A stretch of 64,000 nucleotides of DNA, from assembly GCA_015956445.1 (NCBI GenBank), contig WIUZ02000003.1, positions 2,657,653-2,721,652 on the forward strand, read 5' to 3'. The first letter of the stretch is position 1; each line of letters starts with the position of its first letter. This DNA comes from Thelephora terrestris (Eukaryota; Basidiomycota; Agaricomycetes; Thelephorales; Thelephoraceae). A program made the position numbers and the translations under genes. Under the pieces are notes generated by a model that was given only the letters and a program-made list of their open reading frames with translations, did not search any database and was not told where the DNA came from. This document shows positions 46,346-56,400 of this stretch, in pieces.

Positions 46346-47895
46346 GTTGGCTGTGTAACAAAGGTGGGTTTGTTGGAAGACCAGTCATCCAACCCCCTTT
46401 GATTATATATCAAATGCCACGCCCCTTCCACGACTCAGGAGTTGAGTCATCATTTCTATTGTTTACTGCGCATGACCCACATGACATCATATGCCCCTAT
46501 CTTTAGTCATATGCTCCCCTTTTGCTATTGGCTGTTAGTCAGCCATACCCACATTCTTTCCGAACATTCTCAGGATACGTCATGCTTTGTAATTGCTCTG
46601 TAATGCTCTCAAATTGCTATTGGCCGCCACACTTTCGTTTATCAGCTGATAATTTGTAGCATTAGTCACCACGTAACGCACAGACCATGCAGTGCTGCGC
46701 ACGGACCATGTTTGTCTGTGTTTGTATCTTTAGGGTAGTTACATGTCACTGTCACGTCACAAATCTAAGTAGTATATATACTCAGAGTAGTTTAGCCTGT
46801 ACTCCTTAGATTTGTTATCATCAGACTCTCCGTGACCTCTATTGCTGTGTGCTTAGAGCAAGAGTGCCTGAAGACCCTTGTCTCCTTCTTTCTCCTCTTC
46901 TCCAATCTAGTCCGTGAAGAGACTTCCGATATCCCTGGGTTTGCAACAGGGTTATAACTGTGTGTTTGATCCCTGAGTGTGATAGGTTTGGATAGCAAGA
47001 GTGCTATTGAATCGTAGAGGTCGCGTCGGCCTGACACACCGCCCATAATGCCCCTGCCGAGTTCTGGGAACAAGCTGGGTATGAAGACCCCCGGCTTGCT
47101 AGGCCTCAGGTTGAGGCTAAACACCCTGGGGCTGTCCTCTTGCTGGACGCCATGGAGAGGGAGCGAGAGGATCGGATTTCGAAGTTGGAGAAGCGCGTGG
47201 ATCTCATGTACGTCATCATGAACAGTTTGAATGATGACTTCTCTCACTTTGCTTTGGAACATTGGGGACCTTTCCAGGCATCTCTCTTCCGATATTTCGG
47301 ACACCAGTGCCATGGGGCTTATTGCACCGACCCCCCTAGCAAGTCCCCAGTCGTCCCTTCGCCACCGCCAGGATCAGGGCGTTCCTCTCCCTCCATCCCC
47401 TCCCTGGAGTCCTGCCCCGGTTCATCAGATGGTGGAGAGTTCCCAGAAGAAGAAGAACCGCAAGAATCCGATGACTCGTTTTGGTCAACGCTGTCGTCCC
47501 TCCGACAAGTCACGTCAAGTTCGGATGAAGTTGAAGGTGGAAGTGGCAGGTCTCCAAGACCGCTATGGATTCGCCTTAGTGAGCGCAGCCTTGTCGGATG
47601 TGAAGCAGGAGATGCATGATAGTCTATATCATGATGTATTGGGGTGTAGGGAGTGTTGGCAGGATCCGGTGACGCGAGCGTATTCGTATTGCCCTGAGAG
47701 TGTGCATAATCCTCACCACTTCGCTCATCGTTGCCCGTTTGCTCAGGACTGTGCATGTGACATAGACCCGTTTGTTCTTGTCTGAATTTGTAGTTCTTGC
47801 TAGCCACCCTTGTACTATTACTACTGCGAATAAGACCAATGTCTTGAATTATTTGTGTGATCTTGGCTACTATGTCACACGTTCGTGACAACAGG

Positions 47896-48343
47896 CTAAA
47901 CTACTCTGAATATATATACTACTTAGATTTGTGACGTGACAGTGACATGTAACTACCCTAAAGATACAAACACAGACAAACATGGTTCATGCACAGCACT
48001 GCATGGTCTGTGCGTTACGTGGTGACTAATGCTACAAATTATCAGCTGATAAACAAAAGTGTGGCGGCCAATAGCAATTTGAGAGCATTACAAAGCAGTT
48101 ACAAAGCATGACGTAGCCTGGGAATGTTCGGAAGGAATGTGGGTATGACTGACTAACAGCCAATGGCAAAAGGGGAGCATATGACTAAGAAATAGGGGCA
48201 TATGATGTCATGTGGGTCATGCGCAGTAAACAATAGAAATGACTCAACTCCTGAGTCGTGGGAGGGGCGTGGCATTTGGTATATAACCAAAGGGGGTTGG
48301 ATGACTGGTCTTCCAACAAACCCACCTTTGTTACACGGCCAAC
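47896..48343 (+). promoter_or_regulatory. Promoter region of E1 gene
   Basis: Matches the E3 leader. A TATATAACC box near 48,280 precedes the ATG (48,344) by about 60 bp. The 5' part contains CATGGTYCRTGCRCAGCACT and CAGCTGATAA palindromic motifs. No other gene. Confidence 0.5.
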
Positions 48344-49899
48344 ATGCCTCGTGCCTCTACTCACAATCCCACCCGTCGCTCTTCCTCTTACTCTCCTGTT
48401 CAGGAGAACAATTACAACATCGACCGCTTCTCCCATGCCTGTCGTGATCCATCTCGCCCTTATCCTACTTTAGGAGCTGTTATGGACCGGACCGCCACCG
48501 CCGACCCTAATGAAGGGTTCTCTGATTTAGGTGGGGGCCCTGCTTGCGTATTCCAATTTAGGAAACCAAGCTAACTCCTTTTAGGTTTCAGGGACTTTCT
48601 CCAGGTCGCTCGAAGGGTGTCTCGGCGCAAGTTGGCGCGCATCGAGACAAACCCATATGCAAGCGAACTCCTCAATCGAGGTGTTGAGTTTGTGATGGAG
48701 TCCAACAAGACCTTCAACTCTGTGTTGGAGGCCAGCGTTCTCCATACGGGGAACGTTGGGTCTATGTTAATGGACAAAGTGGCTCACGTCAACGAACGTA
48801 TTGATGGTCGTCGCGAGGAGATAGAAGCGTTGGAGAATTGGAAAGAGGATATGCAAGGCGTTATTCACGGACAAGAAGATAGCATCGTTCAGCAGGGTGC
48901 CGACATCGATTCGGTGAAGGGAGAGTTGACCACTCTCAAGGACTTGGTCTGGGCTCTGGTTACTAAGACCGGAGAATTGGAAGACGATAAGGTAAGGGGT
49001 AGGGGTTGAAGGTTTTTGATGTCTTCTAACCCTATTCCTTTAGGTTCGCCTTACTCGTCGTGTCTCCGAGTTGACTGGAGAAGTCCGGGATCTTCAGAGG
49101 AGGTGTAACGAGTCGGAGGTCCGAGTCGAAGAAGAGGAGTTGGAAGTTCCGCATCGGGCTGGGTCACCGATAATCCTTAATCGGGCTGAGTCGCCGCCCG
49201 CTCGTTTGTTGGTCCGTTGACCTGACTCCGTTTTCCTGGCCCTCCGACTCAGATCCATCACCCATCCTCCCTCCAGCGATTCGGGTCCCTTCCCCACCTG
49301 CCTGCCCTGTGTCGCGACGTATCGCGAGCCTCCCTCCTCGACCTGACGCTCCATCGACTCTCGCCAGTCTCCCGCCAGTCTCGCGACCTCCCGCCCGTCT
49401 GGACTTCACCAAAACTCTCTAAGTCCACATTCCGAGTCCGGCTTCCCCGATCCCGCGTGCCCTCCGATCACTTCCGCCTCTCGACAATGACTCGACCCCT
49501 TGTTCGTCGTTGTTCGGATCCCCCGCATCGGTCCGTCGTCCCGACTCTGGAACACGTGCCTCCCGCTCCTTCGTTGCACGTCGACGCCGCCCCGATCCTC
49601 TCGCCGCGTTGCCCGACTCCCGCCTGTTCCACTTCAGCCATCTTTTGACGTCTTGGTTCGATCATCCATTCTGTAGCTTCGTAGTTTCCCACGATGCCTT
49701 CATTCCTCCCTCACCCCTTCCCGCCGCCTTGTTCGTTCCTCCCGCGTTCTTGTTCTCTCTATCCGATCCGCTCTTCGCTTTGTATGACCTCCCTACGCCC
49801 TTCACGACCTTCACGACTCCCGTTCTCTCGCGACATTCGCTTTGTTCACTTCTCTTTCTCCCTCTTTTCATGTTCTACTTTCGACCTCTCTCTACCCAC

Positions 49900-49907
49900 T
49901 ATATAAG
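49900..49907 (+). promoter_or_regulatory. LTR TATA box
   Basis: TATATAAG, conserved in the 3' LTR near 61,210, is the only strong TATA motif in the LTR. Confidence 0.65.
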
Positions 49908-50030
49908 TGTCAGTAGATAGGCCTGGTTCGAACAACGAAGTGCAGTTCCCCCTTTCCCTCTAAAGTTCAACTCAGCCTTGCGCTGTCTAAAGCCCTCAAC
50001 ACTCTTCGTTCCTCGCGACCAAGTTCTCTT

Positions 50031-50208
50031 TGAGCGCAGTGCTCGAAGAACCCTCTAGCTTTTCTCTTTCCTCGTCTCGACTTCTCTCGACGTGAAGCGC
50101 AGTGCTTCTCGACCTTCTCTACTCGTCTCGCGAGCGCAGTGCTCTACTCCAGTCTTGAGCGCAGTGCTCAGCTCTTAGCTCTTCGTGGCGAACGCAGTGT
50201 TCACCACC
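50031..50208 (+). other. Five covarying hairpins with GCAGT loop
   Basis: TGAGC-GCAGT-GCTCG (50,031), GAAGC-GCAGT-GCTTC (50,094), GAGC-GCAGT-GCTC (50,132), TGAGC-GCAGT-GCTCA (50,156) and GTGGCGAAC-GCAGT-GTTCACCAC (50,186). The loop is constant while stem bases change in pairs. All five recur in the 3' LTR. Confidence 0.8.
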
Positions 50209-50522
50209 TCTACTAGTTTCTTCTCGTCTCAGGTATTCCCCCGTTCTCTCGTCTCGCGCTGATAGCTTCCTTCTTAGCCACCTATCCCGCCGCGACCCTC
50301 TTCGTCGCGACGCTTGTCTATTGAGACTCTACTCTATCGCCACCACTTCCTATTCCCTCCCTACTTCTCCCTACTTCTCCCTACTTCTCCCTACCTCTCC
50401 CTACTCCTCCCTACCTCTACCTGCTTTACCCTACCGACGTCTGCACAACCGGTCACCCACACCCTTCAGCTCCCTCTTCTTGCTACGTGTTCCCACGACT
50501 TAGCGAGACTGGGTAGTTCATT

Positions 50523-50541
50523 TTGGAACCCACGCCGGGAC
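50523..50541 (+). promoter_or_regulatory. Putative gypsy primer-binding site
   Basis: TGGAACCCACGCCGGGACC begins two bases after the LTR end and starts with TGG as expected for pairing with a tRNA 3' CCA. The tRNA was not identified. Confidence 0.5.
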
Positions 50542-50568
50542 CGGTTCAGAACGTCACCTCCTTGTTAG

Positions 50569-53427
50569 AAGACATCAGTCATTCCCCGAGGACGTGCCAC
50601 GAGCGCGCGTCATCAGCCTACTCGTCCTACCCCAGTTCTTACTCGCGCTCGAGCTCACGAACTCGCGACTCTCTCCCGAGCCAGGGAAGATCTTCTCGTT
50701 GCCCAGATAGCTGCTGTTGAAACTCAGGATATCCTCACCGCCATCGATAACATCATCTCTGCCCGACAAAATTTGCCTGCCGCCACTTCTACTCCCCTCC
50801 CGCCTTCCGACTCTGAGGATTCACCTTTCAGCACCCCCCCTTCGTCTCCGACAGCAGCACACGACTATCTTCCCCCCTCTCCAGTTCTCGAGCCTATCTC
50901 GCATCCCACCTCTCCTCTATCGTCTGTAGCCCCGGATTCTCCTCTCATCTTGACACCAGCCCAGTTATCTCCCACCCTCCCACCCGTGTCACGACCAGAA
51001 TCCCCCATCCCTCCCCTCGCGCCAATCGTCCCGCCACCAGTTCCAGCTATGACTACAGTAAACATGCCTATGCCGGGCAACCGCGAGGCCCCCAAATTTT
51101 CAGACGATGCAGACTTCTTCGACGAGTTCTTTATCGATGTCGCAGAGCTCGCTGCTCGCGCTGGCCTCGCCGATAAGGATGCTATTCGATGGGCTATACG
51201 CTACGCAGGCCCAGAGAGTGCCTCTTGGCGCTACCTCCCTTCCGTTGTCGATGAGGGTAACCCCACGCTCAAGCAATTCCAGGCAGAAGTTGCTAAGTGT
51301 TACCCACATCTCGGTAGCGACCGCCGGTACTCTAGAGGCGATATGCAGCGTCTCTTAGAGAGGACCCAGCGTCTCAACGACATGTCTCGCGACGATCTCG
51401 GACGATACTTCCGTCGCTTCGTTACCTACTCCACCTATCTCCTCCGAAGGAATCGTCTCTCCGAGCACGAGCGCAACGGGCTCTATCTCCAGGGCTTCCC
51501 TCTCGACGTTCGCCAGTCTATCAGGCGACGTCTCGCGATTAAGGTCCCCGACACCGTCCCGAGTGAGGGATACGAGTTCGACGACATTCACGAGGCTGCC
51601 TTGTTCGTCCTCGCAGACGAGGCTCAGCCAGCTACTACTACGATCGTAAAGCAAGAGCAGGACACCGTCGGCCAGCTCCTCCAGGCTGTCTCCGACCTCA
51701 CCCGTGTTTTCACCTCCAATGCTCATACTCAGCGTCCTCGTACCCCTCCCGCGAATCCTCCCGCTCCTCGCTATCGCCCAGATACTCCTCGTCCCGCTCC
51801 GGGAGGAGCTTATCAGAGTACCCCCCGGTGGAACCCCCAGTCCGCACAACGCCCGGAGCCCTACCAGGCTCCACAGCGTTCAGATCACTACCAGCAGCAG
51901 TATCAGCAGAACTGCATGTTTTGTAGCGAGCCTGACCATTTCGTGCGCGACTGTCCACTAGCTCTCGAGTATATGCGCGACGGCAGAGTCATTCGCAACG
52001 ACTTCGGGAAGATTGCGCTCCCAGACGGCCGATTCCCCCCTCGTCATATCCCCGGTAAGAACATGCGCGAGCGTGTTGACAACTGGTGGAACTCGGAAGG
52101 CATTCAACGAGAGGCTCCCGCCCCAGAAGTCGTTTCTACCCACTACCTGGAAACTCTCGACGAATGTATCTTCGAGTTTGACGTCTCTCCTCACGAGTCT
52201 TCGTGCAACTTCGCGAACTGTCCCGATAGCACCGACAACACCGATGAGCAGCTCTCGATGATACAGGCTCAGATCGACTCACTCCGCGAGGCCCAGGTTC
52301 TTGCAGTCGAGAAGGGTTCCAAGAAGGTGCAGTTCGACGGTGTTGAGATCGCCAGGAGAGTCGGCCCTCCTAGGAGAGACGGTCGTCTCCCCACTCCTCC
52401 TCCCCCCAAGAGTCCCTCTGTGAACGTTCCCTCCTCTTCCTCCTCCCAGTTTCCCCCTCTCGCCCAGTCTCAGCCAGCTCCCGCTCCACTCCCGATCAGG
52501 TCTGCTCTTAAGCCATCTCAGCCCTCGACGTCCCAGCTCTCGACTTCTGAGCCCACTCCTCCTACCCCTAACGTCTTCGGAAGACCTGGAGTTCGCGCTG
52601 GAGCTCTCCCTATCCCACGTTCACAAGGACCCATGCGTCCCGTCTCGATTCCCGCCAAGCCCACTGCCGAGGAACCTAAGTCCCGTTACCAAGCCGCCAT
52701 CGAGACAGACGTTAACACCTCCGATATCGCCAATCGGGTGCTCGATGCGAAGGTAACCCTCAGCAGTCGCGAGCTTCTCGCTGTATCTTCCGACGTCCGT
52801 CGACATATGAAGGACCTCGTTACTTCAAAGAAGGTATCAGCCAACTTAGTGGAAATCGACGACGACGACCTCCCGAACGGTGCTACGACTAGCGGTTCTC
52901 TCCCGTCTTCCGTCTACTTCGATCTCGTGAAGTACGACCCGGCTTCGTCTGCCGCCGCGGCCTCCCTACCTCTTCGCGTCATTCGTCCCACCTTCGCGCC
53001 CGGCGTTGAGCCCGAATGCATCCTCGACGGTGGAGCACAGATAGTAGTCATGCGAAAAGACATCTGGGAACGCATCAAAGCACCTATCGCAGCAAACAAG
53101 GCTATGTCCATGGAGTCTGCTAACTCCTCTAGGACCACGACTCTAGGACTCATCGAGAATCACCCGGTCAAGCTTGGACCTATCACGATTCACCTCCAGA
53201 TCCAGGTCGTAGACGACGCTCCCTTTGAAGTCCTGCTAGGAAGACCCTTCTTTGACGTCGTGAACTGCTCGGAAGTCAGCCGTTCCGGCGGGAACCATGA
53301 GATCCACGTCAAAGACCCTAGCACCGGTACTCCCTACGTCTTCGCGACGGAGCCTCGTCCTAATAGAGCCTCTTGCTGCCCTCCCGAGAAACACGGAAAC
53401 GCACAGTCCGCAAATTTTCAACACTAG
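50569..53427 (+). CDS. Gypsy Gag with zinc knuckle and protease
   Basis: The frame is open from 50,569 but contains no ATG before 51,049 (MTTVNMPMPGNREAPKFSDD), although the upstream part looks coding (HELATLSRAREDLLVAQIAA). Initiation may use a non-ATG codon or a spliced leader, or the ATG may be lost. Gag core: WAIRYAGPESASWRYLP, MQRLLERTQRLNDMSRDDLG. CCHC zinc knuckle: CMFCSEPDHFVRDC. After Pro-rich spacers comes a retropepsin-like domain: ECILDGGAQIVVMRKDIWER (catalytic D-G-G in place of the common D-S/T-G) and VVDDAPFEVLLGRPFFDVVN. It ends SANFQH-TAG at 53,427, overlapping pol by about 55 bp. Non-structural gaps were not seen. Confidence 0.85.
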   Translation, partial: KTSVIPRGRATSARHQPTRPTPVLTRARAHELATLSRAREDLLVAQIAAVETQDILTAIDNIISARQNLPAATSTPLPPSDSEDSPFSTPPSSPTAAHDYLPPSPVLEPISHPTSPLSSVAPDSPLILTPAQLSPTLPPVSRPESPIPPLAPIVPPPVPAMTTVNMPMPGNREAPKFSDDADFFDEFFIDVAELAARAGLADKDAIRWAIRYAGPESASWRYLPSVVDEGNPTLKQFQAEVAKCYPHLGSDRRYSRGDMQRLLERTQRLNDMSRDDLGRYFRRFVTYSTYLLRRNRLSEHERNGLYLQGFPLDVRQSIRRRLAIKVPDTVPSEGYEFDDIHEAALFVLADEAQPATTTIVKQEQDTVGQLLQAVSDLTRVFTSNAHTQRPRTPPANPPAPRYRPDTPRPAPGGAYQSTPRWNPQSAQRPEPYQAPQRSDHYQQQYQQNCMFCSEPDHFVRDCPLALEYMRDGRVIRNDFGKIALPDGRFPPRHIPGKNMRERVDNWWNSEGIQREAPAPEVVSTHYLETLDECIFEFDVSPHESSCNFANCPDSTDNTDEQLSMIQAQIDSLREAQVLAVEKGSKKVQFDGVEIARRVGPPRRDGRLPTPPPPKSPSVNVPSSSSSQFPPLAQSQPAPAPLPIRSALKPSQPSTSQLSTSEPTPPTPNVFGRPGVRAGALPIPRSQGPMRPVSIPAKPTAEEPKSRYQAAIETDVNTSDIANRVLDAKVTLSSRELLAVSSDVRRHMKDLVTSKKVSANLVEIDDDDLPNGATTSGSLPSSVYFDLVKYDPASSAAAASLPLRVIRPTFAPGVEPECILDGGAQIVVMRKDIWERIKAPIAANKAMSMESANSSRTTTLGLIENHPVKLGPITIHLQIQVVDDAPFEVLLGRPFFDVVNCSEVSRSGGNHEIHVKDPSTGTPYVFATEPRPNRASCCPPEKHGNAQSANFQH

Positions 53428-56400
53428 ACGATTCTGTACCGGCGAAGCATCCCGATACCCATCTTCCCCTTCGCTATCCTCCTCATCCCAGCCCCGCAGA
53501 ATCGTCTTCCGTCCGTGTTTCCTCCCGTGGTCTTCCAGGCCATATACCCTCTTTCTCCTCCTTTCCATCTCACCAGTTTCCCTCTCGTTCCTCGGTAGTT
53601 TTCTCTCCTTTTGACTCTTGTTCCTCTTCCAGTTCTTCCTTGTCTGTAGATTCTTCGCGATCGTCCCACTCTCCTCCAGTTCCTTCCCACTCTGTTTTCA
53701 CTTTCTCTCGACTGTTTTCTCCTCCCGGTTCTGTTTCTCCCGCTTCGTTTTCTGTTTCCCCTGAGCATTCCCCTTTTACTTCCGCTTCCGTAGACATAGA
53801 TTCCGTTTCTCTCCATCCCGTTTCTGTTGATCATTACGTTTATCCTCCAGATACCCCCTCTCGCTCTCCTCCCGTACCATTCTCGCGCGAGTGTCTCCCC
53901 ACGAGCACGCAGTCCCCCGAGAGCCCACTTGTATCCTTTGTCTCCCTTCTCTCCACTTCCCCCTCTCGACGTACTCTCTCCTCTGCTCTCGCTACGCTCC
54001 AGGAAACACTCCCGAGCCCGTCTCCCGGTCCCCTCAACCAGTTCTCGGCTCTAAGCCAATGGTATACCGACCGTCACGCCCAGAGTCTATCCCCTCCCGA
54101 CGACCCCTACCTTGCCTCAGCCTTCGCCTATAAGAAGGTAGCCAATAAGACTCGACCCGTCGCGACCACCCTCCCCGAGAACTTCCGGATCACTCGTCGA
54201 GACCATCCCGATCCCCTAGCAGGCATGCCCCCGCTTCCAACTCGTCCTCCCGACTTCGTCCCTACTGGTCGCCTCACCCAAGAACGACGAGACCAGATGG
54301 ACTTAGGAAGAGATCTCCTTCTCCCTGAAGAAGTCAAGCTTGCTGAGTGGATCGTCTGCACCCACAATACCGCCTTCGCCTGGACCGACGAAGAGAGAGG
54401 TAGCTTTGACCCACAGTATTTCGCGCCAATTCAGATCCCCCATATCTCGCACACTCCCTGGGTTCATCGACAAGGCCCTATCCCTCGCGGTATTCTGAAC
54501 GACGTCACGAAGATCATCGAAGACAAGTGGAGATCCGGTGTCTACGAGCCGTCCTCCTCCTCCTACAATAGTCGCTGGTTCTGCGTCTATAAGAAGGACG
54601 GCAAGTCTCTTCGTCTCGTTCACTCTCTGGAGCCCCTGAACGCTGTTACCATTCGCAACGCCGCTATGCCTCCCTACACTGACGTAGTGGCCGAGGACTT
54701 CGCTGCTAGGTCGATCTACACCACGCTAGATCTCTACGTCTCATTCGACCAGCGGCAACTCCATCCCTCCTCTCGCGACATGACAACGTTCAATACTCCT
54801 TTAGGTCCCTTTCGTCTTACAGTCCTCCCGATGGGCTGGACGAATTCTCCTGCTGTTCTCCAAGGCGACATCACGCATATCCTCCGACCCGAGATCCCCC
54901 ACTGCACTCAGCCCTTCGCTGACGACGTCCCGATCAAAGGTCCCCGCACACGATACGAGCTTCCCGACGGTACCTTCGAGACTATCCCCGACAACCCAGG
55001 CATTCGACGCTTTGTCTGGGAGCATTTTGAGTCCGTCCACCGTATCATCCAGCGTGTCAAAGCCTACGGAGCCACGTTTAGCGGCAAGAAAGCTTTCATT
55101 GGAGTCCCTCGCGCTGACATTCTCGGACACATCTGCACCTATGACGGCCGTATCGCGGATTCCTCCCGCATTCGCGCTATCGAAAACTGGCCCGTCCCGA
55201 CGAATGTCTCCGAAGTACGAGCTTTCTTAGGCACTTGTGGCGTCCTTCGTATCTTCATCAAGGATTACACCCTCATTGCCCGCCCGCTTATTCAGCTTAC
55301 TCGCAAGGACGAACCCTTCGCCATCGGCCCCGAGCACCTCCAAGCCATCGCTACGCTTAAGTCAGCTATCGCGAACTCTCCCGCTCTCAGACCCATCGAC
55401 TACGACTCCGAGAACCCCGTCATTCTCGCCGTCGACTCTTGCATGAATGGCGCCGGCTACATTATCTTCCAGATTGGGGACGATAAGAAGCGCTATCCTA
55501 GTCGATTTGGGTCTATCACCTTCAACGAGCGAGAGTCCCGCTATTCTCAGGCTAAACTGGAGCTCTATGGCCTCTTCCGCGCTCTGAAGCAGACGCAGCT
55601 CTACACCATCGGAGTCAAACGCCTTATCGTCGAGATGGATGCCAAATTCATCAAGGGGATGCTCAATAACCCTACTCTCCATCCTAACGACGCTATCAAC
55701 CGGTGGATTGCTGCTATTCTCCTCTTCGACTTCGAGCTCGTACACGTCCCTGCCGAGAAGCATACCGGAGCGGACGGACTCTCCCGACGTCCTCGCGCTT
55801 CCGATGACCCCCTTCCCGACGAAGGTGACGACTTAGAAGACTGGATCGACAGTCAATCTGGTTTCTTTATCGAGGCTACTTCCCCACCTTCTCTCTTCGA
55901 CTCCGCACCACCTCTCTCCCTCGTCTCCTCCCACATAGCCACCGAAGATCCAGACCTCGATCCCGAGTCGTCCCTCTCCTCCTCCTTCCCTCCCGCTGAG
56001 AAAGCCGGCGAGATTCCCCGTTCCGAGAAGGCTCTGCGCCGCGAGGCCAAGCTCTCGAAGATCCGCCACTTTCTCACCACCCTCGAACGTCCGCCAGACC
56101 TCTCTGATCAGGAGTATCGACAGTTCATCCGACAGGCCTACGATTACTTCATCTTGGACTCCCGCCTGTTCCGGAAACATCGAGACGGTTACTCCCAGCT
56201 GGTTCCCCCTCCCGACGCCCGCTACCCCCTCATCGAGTATGCTCACGACAATCTCGGTCACAAGGGTGTCTTCGCTACGACTAGGAACTTGCTGATTCGC
56301 TTCTGGTGGCCCTTCCTCAACGAAGACGTTCGATGGTTCGTCAAGACCTGCCGAGAGTGCCAGTTTCGTCAAACTGAGTACTTCTTCATTCCCCCTATGG

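Larger units (their letters stand above)
44615..47036 (-). mobile_element. Gene-bearing element E3 (2,422 bp)
   Basis: On the minus strand starts TGTCAGGCCGACGCG (47,036) and ends ATCATCACA (44,615), flanked by the exact duplication CACCG (44,610-44,614; 47,037-47,041). Excision restores the E2 reading frame exactly. Same family as E1. Contents: a leader/promoter region of about 690 bp, a four-exon gene, and about 460 bp of 3' sequence. Confidence 0.82.
44455..47619 (+). pseudogene. E2 plus-strand gene, interrupted by E3
   Basis: ATG at 44,455 begins MSTFAANNAVLSAAAIPFTP ... VAIDFL. Element E3 interrupts codon 54 (44,615-47,036). Past the duplicated CACCG the same frame continues TAHNAPAEFWEQAGYEDPRL, LLLDAMEREREDRISKLEKR (coiled-coil-like), SLFRYFGHQCHGAYC, a Ser/Pro region and EFPEEEEPQESDD to a stop at 47,619. 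Without E3 it is an uninterrupted 245-codon frame. The general build (N-terminal domain, coiled coil, acidic Ser-rich tail) echoes the other E genes. A second overlapping frame to 47,785 has a Cys/His-rich end (CRECWQ ... CPFAQDCACD) and cannot be excluded as a spliced alternative. Function unknown. Confidence 0.6.
43214..47890 (+). mobile_element. Gene-bearing element E2, split by E3
   Basis: Starts TGTCAGGGTTGTGGG and ends TTCGTGACA, flanked by the exact 5-bp duplication ACAGG (43,209-43,213; 47,891-47,895) inside E1. Without E3 it is about 2.25 kb. It carries two divergent genes: the 207-residue ORF on the minus strand and a 245-residue ORF on the plus strand. The intergenic region holds two TATA-like boxes and GGGGATTTCC repeats. 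Confidence 0.78.
49218..50520 (+). repeat. Gypsy 5' LTR
   Basis: 1,303 bp, equal in length to the 3' LTR. C/T-rich; a TATATAAG box at 49,900-49,907 sets the probable transcription start at about 49,930, which puts the run of GCAGT-loop hairpins in the transcribed leader. A TCCC-type tract (CTACTTCTCCCTA units) is at 50,355-50,440. Confidence 0.92.

Noticed and set aside
47319-47891. 190-codon minus-strand frame opposite the E2 gene
   Set aside because: Shadow of the Ser/Glu-rich coding strand; no independent evidence.
49510-49920. 136-codon frame inside the gypsy LTRs (also at 60,819-61,217)
   Set aside because: C/T-rich composition gives long open frames; the LTR copies differ at its end and no motif is present.
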